Shown piece after piece: positions 1 to 8,659 of a stretch of DNA of 50,952 bases. Under the pieces are notes generated by a model, which saw only the letters and a program-made list of their open reading frames with translations, searched no databases and was not told the DNA's origin. The translations under genes were made by a program, and so were the position numbers. Source of the DNA: Prevotella sp. UBA1104 (GTDB taxonomy: Bacteria > Bacteroidota > Bacteroidia > Bacteroidales > Bacteroidaceae); assembly GCA_002314055.1 (NCBI GenBank), contig DCBP01000128.1:1-50952 (forward strand). Direction: 5' to 3'. The first letter of the stretch is position 1. Every line of letters starts with the position of its first letter.

Positions 1-50
1 GTTATGGATTTTCCGTGAAAACACAAAGAAAAAGGGGAAAATACAGTATC

Positions 51-129
51 TACCCTCACCATCCCTCACACTATCCCTCACCATCTGAAACACCGGTGTA
101 CATGGCGTTTCGAGACAGATGTGAGGGTA
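51..129. repeat. GTGAGGG palindromic intergenic element, copy A
   Basis: Three CCCTCAC words (53, 63, 75) form the left arm and GTGAGGGTA (121-129) the right arm of a long imperfect palindrome. The core between the arms begins CTGAAAC and ends CGAG and resembles the core of the copy at 28343. It lies downstream of the infB terminator. It is one of four related copies in the window. Confidence 0.75.
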
Positions 130-167
130 AAAAAGCTGACAAATAAGACAAGAGAAAATATACGACG

Positions 168-204
168 TGAAAAGGCTCCATCCGGAACGAATCCGGATGG
201 AGCC
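168..204 (-). terminator. Intrinsic terminator of the rimP-nusA-infB operon
   Basis: Perfect 13-bp stem (174-186 with 192-204) and a 5-nt loop. On the minus strand the stem is followed by TTTT at 173-170. It sits about 40 bp past the infB stop codon, as expected for the operon terminator. Confidence 0.85.
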
Positions 205-245
205 CAATCATATTTAGAATTCTCACATAGTCAAAAGAATGTGAA

Positions 246-3074
246 TTACAGCTTCTGCTTTACCTCAATTTCTGTGAATGTCTCGATAACATCGCCAACC
301 TGAATATCGTTGAAGTTGACGAGAGAGATACCACACTCGAAGTTTACGCCGACTTCCTTGACGTCGTCCTTGAAACGCTTCAGGGCATTGATTTCGCCAG
401 TGTGGACAACGATACCGTCGCGAACGAGACGAGCCTTGTCGCTGCGGTGAACCTTGCCCTCGGTAACGAAGGCTCCGGCAACAGTGCCGACCTTAGATAT
501 CTTATAGACTTCGCGAACCTCAACCTGTCCGGTAACGACCTCCTTGACAACCTTGTCGAGCATACCCTCCATAGCCGACTTGACATCCTCGATGGCATCG
601 TAAATGATAGAATATGTATTGATTTCCACACCCTCCTGGTCGGCAAGTTTGCGGGCTGCCGATGAAGGACGTACCTGGAAACCTACGATAAGGGCATCAG
701 ATGCATCGGCGAGCGTTACGTCGCTCTCAGAAATCTGCCCTACTGCCTTATAGATTACATTAACCTTAATCTTCTCTGTAGAAAGCTTGATAAACGAGTC
801 GCTCAATGCCTCGATACTACCATCTGTATCACCCTTAACGATGATGTTAAGCTCCTTGAATGAACCAAGTGCGATACGATGGCTAATATCACTAAGAGTC
901 AAGCGCTTCTGAGTACGCAAGCCCTGCTCACGCTGAAGTTGCAGACGCTTGTTGGCAATGTCGCGAGCCTCCTGCTCAGAATCGAGCACGTGGAAAGCAT
1001 CACCGGCAGTAGGAGCACCGTTCAGTCCGAGGATAGTAGCCGGTTCAGAAGGCTTAGCCTCCTCGATGCGCTGGTTACGCTCGTTGAACATAGCCTTGAT
1101 ACGTCCGTAGCTTGTACCGGCGATAACATTGTCGCCAACACGAAGAGTTCCGTTGCTTACAAGCACGGTAGATACATATCCCCTACCCTTGTCGAGCGAC
1201 GACTCGATAACGCTACCCGTAGCCTTACGGTTAGGATTAGCCTTCAGTTCGAGCATGTCAGCCTCGAGCAATACCTTCTCAAGTAGGTCGTCAACGCCTA
1301 TACCTTTCTTTGCACTAATCTCCTGACACTGATACTTACCGCCCCACTCCTCAACAAGGAGGTTCATGTTGGCAAGGTCCTCACGTATCTTGTCAGGGTT
1401 AGCACCTGGTTTATCAATCTTGTTAATTGCAAACACCATCGGCACATTTGCTGCCTGTGCATGGGCGATAGCCTCCTTAGTGGTCGGCATCACGCTGTCG
1501 TCGGCAGCGATGATGATGATAGCGATATCGGTAACCTGGGCACCACGGGCACGCATGGCGGTAAATGCCTCATGACCCGGAGTATCAAGGAAGGTGATGT
1601 GCCTGCCGTTCTGCAAAGTAACGTTGTATGCACCGATGTGCTGGGTAATACCTCCAGCCTCGCCGGCGATGACATTGGTATTGCGAATATGGTCGAGCAG
1701 AGAAGTCTTACCATGGTCTACGTGTCCCATTACTGTTACGATAGGGGCGCGCGGCACGAGATCGTTCTCGTCGTCCGGTTCTTCGTTGATAGCCTCAGAA
1801 ACCTCTGCGCTGACATATTCTGTTTTGAATCCGAATTCCTCGGCAACGAGGTTGATGGTTTCTGCATCAAGACGCTGGTTGATAGACACCATGATGCCGA
1901 CACTCATACAGGTTCCGATAACCTGATTTACAGAAACGTTCATCATGTTAGCAAGTTCGCTAACAGTAACGAATTCCGTAAGTTTCAGCACTTTGCTCTC
2001 AGCCTTTTCCTCGGCACGCTGCTCTTTCAGATGTTCCTGAACGGCATCGCGTTTCTCCTTACGGTATTTGGCACCCTTCTTGTTCTGTCCTTTGCTGGTA
2101 AGGCGTGCAAGCGTCTCTTTTACCTGGCGTGCTACATCCTCCTCACTAACTTCAACAGGTTTCTGTCCGCCACGTTTGCGGTTTTTCTTTTTGTTGCTTC
2201 CGCCACCGTTTTTCTGTCCCTGCTGTCCGCCATTGTTCTGCTTTGCGGCAGCAGCGATGTCAACCTTCTCCTTTGTGATACGCTGACGTTTCTTGCGCTC
2301 GCCGTTGCCGTTGCCATTATTGTTATGGTTCTTTTCCTCACGCTCTTTTCTGCGCTCTTCCTTGCTTTTCTTTTTAGGTCGAGTGCTCTGGTTAAGAGAG
2401 TCGAGGTCTATTTTGCCGAGCACGTTAACTTTCGGCGCTAGTTTTTTCTCGCTCTTCAGTGTGAAGACCTTCGAATCACGCTGCTCTGCAGTTTGCTGTG
2501 GCGCGGCTTTGGTATCCTCGTTCTTTACCTCAACAGGCTTCTCCTGTTTGCTGTTTTGAGCAGGCTGTGGCTTAGCCTCTGTCTTAGGAGTAGGACGATT
2601 TGCGTTCTGCACTGGTGCAGACTGCTGTGGTGCAGACTGCGTTGCCGGTTTTTCGGAATTATGCACTTTATCGTTATGTTGCGCTTTTGGCTGGCTCACG
2701 GCAGAAGCCTTCGCCTTCTTGTTGTCGGGCTTAGCAGAAGCAGCAGATTGCGCTGACGGTTTCTTTCCCAGACTGTCGAGGTCGATTTTTCCTAACGGAG
2801 TATATTTCTGCGGCTGTCTTGGTTCATTAGAGCGTTCTGTCTTCTTGTCGCGCTTCTTGTCTTTTGGTTTTTTCTGGAGCAGCTTTTCAGCCTGTGAGCG
2901 TTCCTCTTTGTCAGACTTATACGCTTCCACGAGGGCTTTATACTGTCCTTCAGTAAGCTTAGAGTTAGGTCCTTCTGGAGCTTCCCCCAGCTCACTTCTC
3001 TTTTTCAGGAAATCAACTGCCGTTTGAAGTCCTATATTCAATTCACTAATTGCTTTGTTTAATCTGATGCTCAT
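246..3074 (-). CDS. infB: Translation initiation factor IF-2
   Basis: GTPase that places initiator tRNA on the 30S subunit and promotes 50S joining. The 942-residue protein has an IF2 N-terminal domain (about 1-53), a long low-complexity Lys/Gln/Asn/Pro-rich linker (about 55-350), and a G domain with G1 GHVDHGKT at 450-457, then GGITQHIGA, DTPGHE and NKID. The beta-barrel and C-terminal domains follow. The length fits the long-linker form of Bacteroidetes IF-2. It is the last gene of rimP-nusA-infB, 33 bp after nusA, the same order as in E. coli. Long open frames on the opposite strand across this gene are shadows. Identity is certain; the start is the first Met of the IF2_N motif. Confidence 0.97.
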   Translation of the reverse strand: MSIRLNKAISELNIGLQTAVDFLKKRSELGEAPEGPNSKLTEGQYKALVEAYKSDKEERSQAEKLLQKKPKDKKRDKKTERSNEPRQPQKYTPLGKIDLDSLGKKPSAQSAASAKPDNKKAKASAVSQPKAQHNDKVHNSEKPATQSAPQQSAPVQNANRPTPKTEAKPQPAQNSKQEKPVEVKNEDTKAAPQQTAEQRDSKVFTLKSEKKLAPKVNVLGKIDLDSLNQSTRPKKKSKEERRKEREEKNHNNNGNGNGERKKRQRITKEKVDIAAAAKQNNGGQQGQKNGGGSNKKKNRKRGGQKPVEVSEEDVARQVKETLARLTSKGQNKKGAKYRKEKRDAVQEHLKEQRAEEKAESKVLKLTEFVTVSELANMMNVSVNQVIGTCMSVGIMVSINQRLDAETINLVAEEFGFKTEYVSAEVSEAINEEPDDENDLVPRAPIVTVMGHVDHGKTSLLDHIRNTNVIAGEAGGITQHIGAYNVTLQNGRHITFLDTPGHEAFTAMRARGAQVTDIAIIIIAADDSVMPTTKEAIAHAQAANVPMVFAINKIDKPGANPDKIREDLANMNLLVEEWGGKYQCQEISAKKGIGVDDLLEKVLLEADMLELKANPNRKATGSVIESSLDKGRGYVSTVLVSNGTLRVGDNVIAGTSYGRIKAMFNERNQRIEEAKPSEPATILGLNGAPTAGDAFHVLDSEQEARDIANKRLQLQREQGLRTQKRLTLSDISHRIALGSFKELNIIVKGDTDGSIEALSDSFIKLSTEKIKVNVIYKAVGQISESDVTLADASDALIVGFQVRPSSAARKLADQEGVEINTYSIIYDAIEDVKSAMEGMLDKVVKEVVTGQVEVREVYKISKVGTVAGAFVTEGKVHRSDKARLVRDGIVVHTGEINALKRFKDDVKEVGVNFECGISLVNFNDIQVGDVIETFTEIEVKQKL

Positions 3075-3107
3075 ACTTTATTATTTACCCTTCTTCTTTT
3101 CTGTTTT

Positions 3108-4370
3108 TTATTCGAACTCTGCTCTTAGCACATTGAGCACATGGTCTACAGTCTCTTCTTCGAGATCGGCTTTCTCCACAAGCATTTCGCGCGGAGCATT
3201 GAGCACAGCCTTTGCTGTATCGAGTCCGATGCCCTTGATAGCGTCGATAATCCACTGGTCGATTTCGTCGGAGAACTCATCGAGATAGATATCTTCCTCT
3301 TCTTCGCCTTCTTTAACTTCACGGAACACATCTATTGTGTATTCTGTCAGCATACTTGCCAACTTGATGTTCATTCCGCCGCGTCCGATTGCGAGCGACA
3401 CTTCTTCCGGCTTGAGATAAACCTCAGCCTTGTGGTTTTCCTCATCCACATTGATGCTTGATACCTTTGCCGGGCTCAGAGCACGCTGGATGAACAGTTT
3501 GATGTTTGATGTATAGTTAATTACATCGATATTCTCATTGCAGAGTTCCCTTACGATTCCATGTACACGGCTACCTTTCACTCCGACGCATGCTCCAACC
3601 GGGTCGATGCGCTCATCGTAGCTCTCAACGGCGATTTTTGCTCTTTCTCCCGGCATACGTGCAATACGCTGCACGGTGATAAGTCCGTCGTTTATTTCCG
3701 GTACTTCCTGTTCGAGCAAGCGGCGCAGGAATATCGGACTTGTACGGCTGAGGATAATCTTCGGATTATTGTTTTCGTTGTCAACTCGCAGTATGACGGC
3801 TCTTACGGCTTCTCCCTTGCGATACTGGTCGCGTGGGATTTGTTCGCCCTTCGGCAGGATAAGTTCGTTGTTCTCATCGTCAACGAGAAGCACTTCACGC
3901 TTCCATACCTGGTATACCTCGGCACTGATAATCTGTCCGACGCGGTCTTTGTATTTATTGTAAAGGCTGTCATGCTCCAGTTCGAGCACCTTTGATGCCA
4001 GAGTTTGGCGTAGGGTGAGGATAGCTCGACGACCGAACTTGCTGAAGTCCACTTTCTCGCTCACATCTTCGCCGACCTCATAGTCAGGCTGTATCTTGCG
4101 AGCCTCTGTGAGTGTTATCTCCTTGTTATCGTCGTGTTCCACGCCATCGGCAACCACAGTACGGTTGCGGTATATTTCGAAGTCTCCCTTATCCGGATTG
4201 ACGATAACGTCGAAGTTTTCGTCGCTGCCGAATATTTTTGCGATAACATTGCGGAAGCTTTCCTCGAGCACGCTCATGAGCGTTGTACGGTCAATGTTCT
4301 TTGTCTCCTTAAATTCGCGGAAGGTGTCGACCATGCTTACGGTCTCTTCTTCATTTTTTCTTGCTGCCAT
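3108..4370 (-). CDS. nusA: Transcription termination/antitermination factor NusA
   Basis: RNA polymerase-associated factor controlling pausing, termination and antitermination. The 420 residues contain the NusA N-terminal domain (about 1-130), an S1 domain (about 135-205, beginning DRVGQIISAEV), and two KH domains (the GVKGSRVHGIVREL and GRGGMNIKLAS segments). A short acidic tail rich in Glu replaces the two C-terminal repeats of the longer E. coli protein. It starts 3 bp after the rimP stop codon, so the two are surely co-transcribed and probably translationally coupled. NusA autoregulates the equivalent operon in E. coli, which makes the hairpin in the leader of this operon relevant. Confidence 0.97.
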   Translation of the reverse strand: MAARKNEEETVSMVDTFREFKETKNIDRTTLMSVLEESFRNVIAKIFGSDENFDVIVNPDKGDFEIYRNRTVVADGVEHDDNKEITLTEARKIQPDYEVGEDVSEKVDFSKFGRRAILTLRQTLASKVLELEHDSLYNKYKDRVGQIISAEVYQVWKREVLLVDDENNELILPKGEQIPRDQYRKGEAVRAVILRVDNENNNPKIILSRTSPIFLRRLLEQEVPEINDGLITVQRIARMPGERAKIAVESYDERIDPVGACVGVKGSRVHGIVRELCNENIDVINYTSNIKLFIQRALSPAKVSSINVDEENHKAEVYLKPEEVSLAIGRGGMNIKLASMLTEYTIDVFREVKEGEEEEDIYLDEFSDEIDQWIIDAIKGIGLDTAKAVLNAPREMLVEKADLEEETVDHVLNVLRAEFE

Positions 4371-4373
4371 AGC

Positions 4374-4844
4374 TTATTTGAAACTTATTAGGTATTTTGT
4401 ATATTTCACGCTGTTGATATTGAAGGTTTTGTCGACATCTTCTATTGTCGGACGCTTTGCACCTTCTTTCTTTACTTTCTCTTTAACGGTAATTGTGAAG
4501 TCGTCGTTATCCTCAACTGCCTTCAATACTCCTTTCAATTTTTTCCCGTCGGCGTCAAGCACTTCCACTTCTTTTCCGATGAAGTTGACGTATTGTTGCT
4601 TTACTTTGAACGGTTGTCCGAGACCGGCGCTGCCCACTTCGAGTTCATAATCCTCATCGTCTCGGTTTAGGTGTTCTTCGATAAAGCGGCTGAGCTGCAC
4701 GCAATCTTCTATCCACACGCCGTCGGCATGGTCGATTTCCACTACGATTCTGTCATCGGAGCTAATTTCGATGTCTACAAGGAAATAGTCTTTATCCTCG
4801 AGCCATTGGTTAACTAAATTCTCAACTACGTTTTTGTCTATCAT
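4374..4844 (-). CDS. rimP: Ribosome maturation factor RimP
   Basis: Needed for 30S subunit assembly. The protein has 156 residues with the RimP N-terminal alpha/beta domain containing LEVGSAGLGQPFKVKQQYVNFIGKEV, the hallmark of the family, and an SH3-like C-terminal domain. It is the first gene of the operon with nusA and infB. A consensus promoter lies 128 bp upstream (-7 box at 4979-4972), leaving a leader of more than 110 nt with terminator-like structure. Length matches the family. Confidence 0.92.
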   Translation of the reverse strand: MIDKNVVENLVNQWLEDKDYFLVDIEISSDDRIVVEIDHADGVWIEDCVQLSRFIEEHLNRDDEDYELEVGSAGLGQPFKVKQQYVNFIGKEVEVLDADGKKLKGVLKAVEDNDDFTITVKEKVKKEGAKRPTIEDVDKTFNINSVKYTKYLISFK

Positions 4845-4920
4845 ATATAAAAAATAAGTTGTGTTGTCCCTCCCTTTGGCTTTAATGTCATCCTTTACAA
4901 TTTCTCCTTCAGCGAGGGAC

Positions 4921-4955
4921 TTAAAATAAAATGAGGAGCTCCTCCGGGGCTCCCC
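4921..4955 (-). promoter_or_regulatory. Candidate leader attenuator of rimP-nusA-infB
   Basis: On the minus strand the leader RNA can form a 7-bp GC-rich hairpin (4955-4949 with 4939-4933, one G-U pair) with a 9-nt loop, directly followed by a run ATTTTATTTT (4932-4923). This is the shape of an intrinsic terminator, but it lies inside the leader and not after a gene. Further down, TCCCTC (4920-4915) can pair with GAGGGA (4875-4870), giving a possible alternative fold. Regulation is an inference. Confidence 0.5.
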
Positions 4956-4971
4956 ATTCCACTGAACGCTG

Positions 4972-5002
4972 CAAAGTTAACAATATTTATTAAAGTATGC
5001 AA
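4972..5002 (-). promoter_or_regulatory. Promoter of rimP-nusA-infB
   Basis: On the minus strand the -7 box TAACTTTG (4979-4972) matches TAnnTTTG exactly. TTG (5002-5000) lies 20 bp upstream at the -33 position. Both match the Bacteroidetes housekeeping sigma consensus. Confidence 0.75.
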
Positions 5003-5020
5003 CTGTTTGCGCAATAAAAT

Positions 5021-5060
5021 AGGGCATGATATAGGTTTTTCTTCCTATTCATGCCCTTTC
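5021..5060. terminator. Bidirectional terminator after gyrB
   Basis: Inverted repeat AGGGCATGATATAGG (5021-5035) with CCTATTCATGCCCT (5044-5057), one bulged T, loop about 8 nt. The minus strand continues with ATTTTATTG and the plus strand with TTTCTTGTCTTTTA, so it can work both ways. It lies about 65 bp past the gyrB stop codon. Confidence 0.8.
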
Positions 5061-5121
5061 TTGTCTTTTATTGGTTGTTTTTATGGTTGTCTTGACGGTT
5101 CTGAGTTTTCAAGACATTGCC

Positions 5122-7095
5122 TTATGCATCGATGTTAGCATAGGTGGCATTGTCTTCGATAAACTGTCGGCGCGGCTCTACATCATCACCCATCAGCATA
5201 GAGAATATCTCGTCTGCTTCAGCGGCATTTTCGATGTTCACCTGCTTCAGAAGTCGCGTTTCCGGATTCATTGTGGTATCCCAAAGCTGCTCCGGATTCA
5301 TCTCTCCCAAACCTTTATAGCGCTGGGTATGTATGTTCTTGTCGTCGTCGACTCCATTGCCATACTTGTCGAGGAATGCCTGGCGCTGCTGGTCGGTATA
5401 GCAGTATTCCTTCACCTTATTCTTATATGTGCAGAGGTAAAGTGGCGGAGTGGCAATATATAGATGTCCTTCCTGGATTACCTTTGGCATGAATCGATAG
5501 AAGAGTGTCATGATGAGTGTGTCGATGTGTGAACCATCGACATCGGCATCGGTCATGATGATTATCTTGTCGTAGCGCAGTTTGTCGGTATTTGCCTCTT
5601 TGTCGTCTTCGCCGTCAACGCCGAAGCGCACGCCGATACTCTGTATGATATTCATCACGGACTCGCTTTCAAATACTTTGTGCCACATTACTTTTTCGAC
5701 ATTGAGGATTTTTCCTCTCAGCGGAAGTATGGCCTGACGATAGCGGTCGCGTCCCTGTTTTGCCGAACCACCGGCTGAATCTCCCTCGACGAGGAATATC
5801 TCGCATTCTTTCGGATCGCGATTAGAGCAGTCGGCAAGTTTTCCCGGCAGTCCGCCTCCGGTCATCGGGTTCTTGCGCTGCACGCTCTCGCGAGCCTTGC
5901 GTGCTGCAATACGTGCTGTAGCTGCAAGTATCACCTTGTCGCAGATTTGCTTTGCCTCTTTCGGATGCTCCTCGAGATAATAGGTCAGAGCTTCCGACAC
6001 GGCTTGCTGCACGGCTCCGGCTACTTCGCTATTGCCGAGCTTTGTCTTTGTCTGTCCTTCAAACTGTGGCTCTGCCACTTTTATAGAGATTACGGCAGTC
6101 AGTCCTTCGCGGAAGTCCTCTCCTGCAATCTCGATCTTTGCCTTTTCAATCTGCTTTGATATTGCAGGATCGTTGTCGGCATATTTCTTCAACGTTCTGG
6201 TGAGCGCCATCCTGAAGCCCACGAGATGGGTTCCACCCTCTATGGTATTGATGTTGTTTACATAGGAGTGTATATTCTCGCTATAGTCCGTATTATACAT
6301 TATAGCGACTTCGATTGGAATGCCCTGCTTTTCCGTTTTCAGATAAATTACATCATCAAAGAGATGTGTGCGGTGACGGTCTACGTAACGCACGAATTCC
6401 TTGAGTCCCTCTTTGGCATGGAACACTTCCTGACGTGTCTTGCCTTCTTCATCGGGACGCATATCGGTAAGGGTGATTGTTATGCCGGCATTCAGATATG
6501 CCAGTTCCCTCATGCGCTTTGCGATGATGTCATATTTATATAATGTCGTAGTGAAGATTGTTGGATCCGGCCAGAACTGCTGGCGTGTTCCGCGGAGTTC
6601 TGTCGTGCCGACTACCTTTACAGGATAGAGTGGTTTTCCCTTTTCGTATTCCTGCTGATAGATTTTACCATCGCGGAACACTTGCGACTTCATTCTTGTC
6701 GACAAGGCATTCACGCAGCTCACACCTACTCCGTGGAGTCCGCCACTGACCTTATATGAGCCTTTATCGAACTTTCCTCCGGCATGAAGCACGGTCATTA
6801 CCACTTCGAGCGCCGACTTGTGGAGTTTCTTGTGCTCATCTACCGGTATTCCTCGTCCGTTGTCTTGCACGGTTATGGATTCATCCTCGTTTATGGTAAC
6901 TTCGATATGCGTGCAATAGCCTGCCATTGCCTCATCGATGGAGTTGTCTACCGTTTCATTCACGAGGTGATGAAGTCCCTTCTCACTTATATCTCCGATG
7001 TACATAGCCGGACGTTTGCGCACGGCTTCCAATCCCTCCAGCACTTGAATGTTGCTGGCGGAATAATTATTTTCGTTTATTTGATTTTCTGACAT
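5122..7095 (-). CDS. gyrB: DNA gyrase subunit B
   Basis: ATPase subunit of DNA gyrase, which introduces negative supercoils with GyrA. Motifs in order: GHKL ATP site (NETVDNSIDEA, QDNGRGIPVD, GGLHGVGVSCVNALS), transducer domain, TOPRIM with EGDSAGGSAKQGRDR, LPLRGKILNVEK and DADVDGSH, and a C-terminal domain with QRYKGLGEMN. With the ATG at 7095 the protein has 657 residues, normal for the short GyrB lacking the large insert of E. coli. An upstream in-frame TTG at 7122 was not used because it lies within the -7 box (7127-7120). The gene is monocistronic, ending at a bidirectional terminator. ParE is less likely given the gyrase-type motifs, but is not excluded by eye. Confidence 0.93.
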   Translation of the reverse strand: MSENQINENNYSASNIQVLEGLEAVRKRPAMYIGDISEKGLHHLVNETVDNSIDEAMAGYCTHIEVTINEDESITVQDNGRGIPVDEHKKLHKSALEVVMTVLHAGGKFDKGSYKVSGGLHGVGVSCVNALSTRMKSQVFRDGKIYQQEYEKGKPLYPVKVVGTTELRGTRQQFWPDPTIFTTTLYKYDIIAKRMRELAYLNAGITITLTDMRPDEEGKTRQEVFHAKEGLKEFVRYVDRHRTHLFDDVIYLKTEKQGIPIEVAIMYNTDYSENIHSYVNNINTIEGGTHLVGFRMALTRTLKKYADNDPAISKQIEKAKIEIAGEDFREGLTAVISIKVAEPQFEGQTKTKLGNSEVAGAVQQAVSEALTYYLEEHPKEAKQICDKVILAATARIAARKARESVQRKNPMTGGGLPGKLADCSNRDPKECEIFLVEGDSAGGSAKQGRDRYRQAILPLRGKILNVEKVMWHKVFESESVMNIIQSIGVRFGVDGEDDKEANTDKLRYDKIIIMTDADVDGSHIDTLIMTLFYRFMPKVIQEGHLYIATPPLYLCTYKNKVKEYCYTDQQRQAFLDKYGNGVDDDKNIHTQRYKGLGEMNPEQLWDTTMNPETRLLKQVNIENAAEADEIFSMLMGDDVEPRRQFIEDNATYANIDA

Positions 7096-7119
7096 TACTT
7101 GGATTGTATTTTCAAGTGG

Positions 7120-7127
7120 CAAAGATA
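7120..7127 (-). promoter_or_regulatory. -7 promoter box of gyrB
   Basis: TATCTTTG on the minus strand fits TAnnTTTG exactly and lies 24 bp upstream of the ATG at 7095, leaving a leader of only about 15-20 nt. I see no clear TTTG at the -33 position. The box decides the gyrB start, because the alternative TTG at 7122 falls inside it. Confidence 0.6.
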
Positions 7128-7242
7128 GCTATTTTTATTGACATCTTAAAACTTTTACGGCTAAAAGTGAATTATTCTTGTTCTACTTTAGTAGAAAGCT
7201 ATCAAAAGTCCCTACGAAAATAGCCGTATCACTGTGCCGTAC

Positions 7243-7289
7243 TGAAAAAGCAAAGGTGCCACAATCATGTTTTGATTGTAGCACCTTTG
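7243..7289 (-). terminator. Intrinsic terminator of rpsT
   Basis: Stem of 9 bp plus 7 bp around one mismatch (7251-7267 with 7273-7289) and a 5-nt loop. On the minus strand it is followed by CTTTTTCAG. It lies 31 bp past the rpsT stop codon. Confidence 0.85.
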
Positions 7290-7319
7290 TATACTTGTTC
7301 AATAACAACAGTTTCGTTA

Positions 7320-7571
7320 TTACAGGCTGTTGATATGAAGAGCCAAGCTTGACTTGAGGTTTGCAGCCTTATTCTTGTGAATAAGGTTTGTCTTAGCCAA
7401 TTTGTCAAGAAGCTTCTGTACGCTTGGATACATCTTTACTGCCTCTTCCTTATCTGTAATAGCGCGCAACTTGCGAACAGCGTTACGCATAGTCTTTGCA
7501 TAATATCTGTTGTGCAAATTCTTTTTCTTGTCCTGACGGATTCTCTTAATTGATGATTTGTGATTTGCCAT
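7320..7571 (-). CDS. rpsT: 30S ribosomal protein S20
   Basis: Small-subunit protein binding 16S rRNA. The 83-residue, strongly basic sequence begins MANHKSSIKRIRQDKKKNLHNRYYAKTM and contains NLIHKNKAANLKSSLA, both typical of S20. It lies 27 bp downstream of tRNA-Glu on the same strand. The promoter ahead of the tRNA probably serves both, and the mRNA would be released by tRNA 3' processing. Length is normal and it ends at its own terminator. Confidence 0.97.
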   Translation of the reverse strand: MANHKSSIKRIRQDKKKNLHNRYYAKTMRNAVRKLRAITDKEEAVKMYPSVQKLLDKLAKTNLIHKNKAANLKSSLALHINSL

Positions 7572-7598
7572 CTTGTTATTATTCTTTTATTTTATTTG

Positions 7599-7670
7599 TA
7601 GTCCCTAGGAGAGTCGAACTCCTCTTTAGAGAATGAAAATCTCTCGTCCTAACCGATAGACGAAGGGACC
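7599..7670 (-). tRNA. tRNA-Glu (anticodon TTC)
   Basis: A full cloverleaf can be drawn on the minus strand: acceptor GGTCCCT/AGGGACT with a G-U first pair, D arm GTCT/GGAC, anticodon stem AGAGA/TCTCT around loop TTTTCAT (anticodon TTC), and T arm AGGAG-TTCGACT-CTCCT. CCA is not encoded. rpsT follows 27 bp downstream, so the two probably share a transcript. Confidence 0.95.
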
Positions 7671-7690
7671 ATGACTTGATTTTTGCGGTG

Positions 7691-7722
7691 CAAAGTTACG
7701 GCATTTAAATTAATTGCGCAAA
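7691..7722 (-). promoter_or_regulatory. Promoter of tRNA-Glu-rpsT
   Basis: Minus strand -33 TTTG (7722-7719), a 20-bp spacer and -7 TAACTTTG (7698-7691): a complete Bacteroidetes consensus promoter. The mature tRNA starts about 20 bp downstream of the -7 box. Confidence 0.85.
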
Positions 7723-7803
7723 TATTTTCAGAAGAAAATGCATTTTTTTGTGTTTTTCCTATTGTTTTTGCGCTTTTCCCAGTGTTTTTCAGCTGTTTTT
7801 TGA

Positions 7804-7811
7804 TACTTTTG
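7804..7811 (+). promoter_or_regulatory. -7 promoter box of recO
   Basis: TACTTTTG matches TAnnTTTG. It ends only 8 bp before the recO ATG at 7820, so the transcript would start at or within a few bases of the start codon (leaderless or nearly so). Confidence 0.6.
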
Positions 7812-7819
7812 CAGTCATT

Positions 7820-8545
7820 ATGCGATTCTGTTCTAATGTAATAATCCTACGAGCCTTCATGTTCAGCGACACGAAAATGATGGTCGACACGCTCTCTAAG
7901 GAGGAGGGCAGAATGTCGTGTGTCATGTCGGTAAGCTCATCAAAAAAGAGCAAGGGGAAGCGACAGATTTTCCAGCCGCTTTCAATTCTCGAACTTGAGC
8001 TCGAGCGAAAAACTCCCGGACAGATTGCCACAATCAAGGACGCCCATATCATCGTTCCCTTCACATCTATCCCATTTCATCCATACAAGCTGACGATATC
8101 CATCTTTCTTGCCGAGTTCCTTTCGAATGCCACGCGCTCGGAACAAGACACAGCTCTACTCTACGATTATGTATCGGAGAGCATCCAATGGTTTGACAAT
8201 GTCAAGGAAGGGTTTTCCAATTTCCATCTCGTCTTCATGATGCGACTTACAAGATTCATCGGCTTCTACCCAAACGTCGACGACTATACCGACGGATGCT
8301 CTTTCGACTTGCAGAACGGATGCTTCGTCAAGTTCGCCCCTCAGCAAAGAGGATTTCTCAGCCCGGAAGATACGAAGAAGATGCAACTAATCATGCGCAT
8401 GAATTATGAGACGATGCGTTTTTTCAAAATGTCGCACACAGAGCGCAACCGGTGTCTCGACGTCATCCTCGACTTCTACCGTCTTCATGTTCCCGGCTTT
8501 CGGGAAATGAAATCGCTTTCTGTTCTTCGAGATATGTTCTCATAA
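7820..8545 (+). CDS. recO: DNA repair protein RecO
   Basis: RecO loads RecA at gaps together with RecR in the RecFOR recombination pathway. From the ATG at 7820 the protein has 241 residues: an N-terminal OB-fold region (about 1-80) and an all-helical C-terminal domain. The zinc-binding cysteine cluster of some RecO proteins is not present. A longer frame opens upstream at 7748, but those residues are hydrophobic low complexity and would span the -7 box, so the ATG at 7820 is preferred. It is transcribed divergently from tRNA-Glu-rpsT. RecO is poorly conserved, and the call rests on the overall pattern (RxxxxxETS-like start, LELELE segment, FYRLHVPGF near the end). Confidence 0.75.
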   Translation: MRFCSNVIILRAFMFSDTKMMVDTLSKEEGRMSCVMSVSSSKKSKGKRQIFQPLSILELELERKTPGQIATIKDAHIIVPFTSIPFHPYKLTISIFLAEFLSNATRSEQDTALLYDYVSESIQWFDNVKEGFSNFHLVFMMRLTRFIGFYPNVDDYTDGCSFDLQNGCFVKFAPQQRGFLSPEDTKKMQLIMRMNYETMRFFKMSHTERNRCLDVILDFYRLHVPGFREMKSLSVLRDMFS

Positions 8546-8600
8546 TGCGGATATACAATTCCCGTTGCCGAAGCATAGCTTTGCAAGTAATGTTTAAGAA

Positions 8601-8659
8601 AAGCACTTTTGGTGCTTGACTGAAGCACTTTTGGTATTCCTGCCAAATACCAAAAGTGC
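8601..8659. repeat. Tandem hairpins after recO
   Basis: The 13-mer AAGCACTTTTGGT occurs at 8601 and 8623. The first lies in a small hairpin (AAGCAC, TTTTG, GTGCTT, 8601-8617). The second starts a perfect 14-bp stem (8625-8638 with 8646-8659, loop of 7). No clear U-run follows, so a simple terminator is doubtful. A related hairpin occurs at 39788. Confidence 0.7.

Noticed and set aside
121..303. 60-residue open frame at the left edge
   Set aside because: It covers the infB terminator and the antisense of the infB 3' end.
1461..2441. 326-residue open frame on the plus strand opposite infB
   Set aside because: It lies wholly antisense to the certain infB gene. Its low-complexity hydrophobic sequence is the complement of the Lys/Gln-rich linker.
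7096..7122. TTG start extending GyrB by nine residues
   Set aside because: The TTG lies within the TATCTTTG promoter box, so it cannot be in the mRNA made from that promoter.
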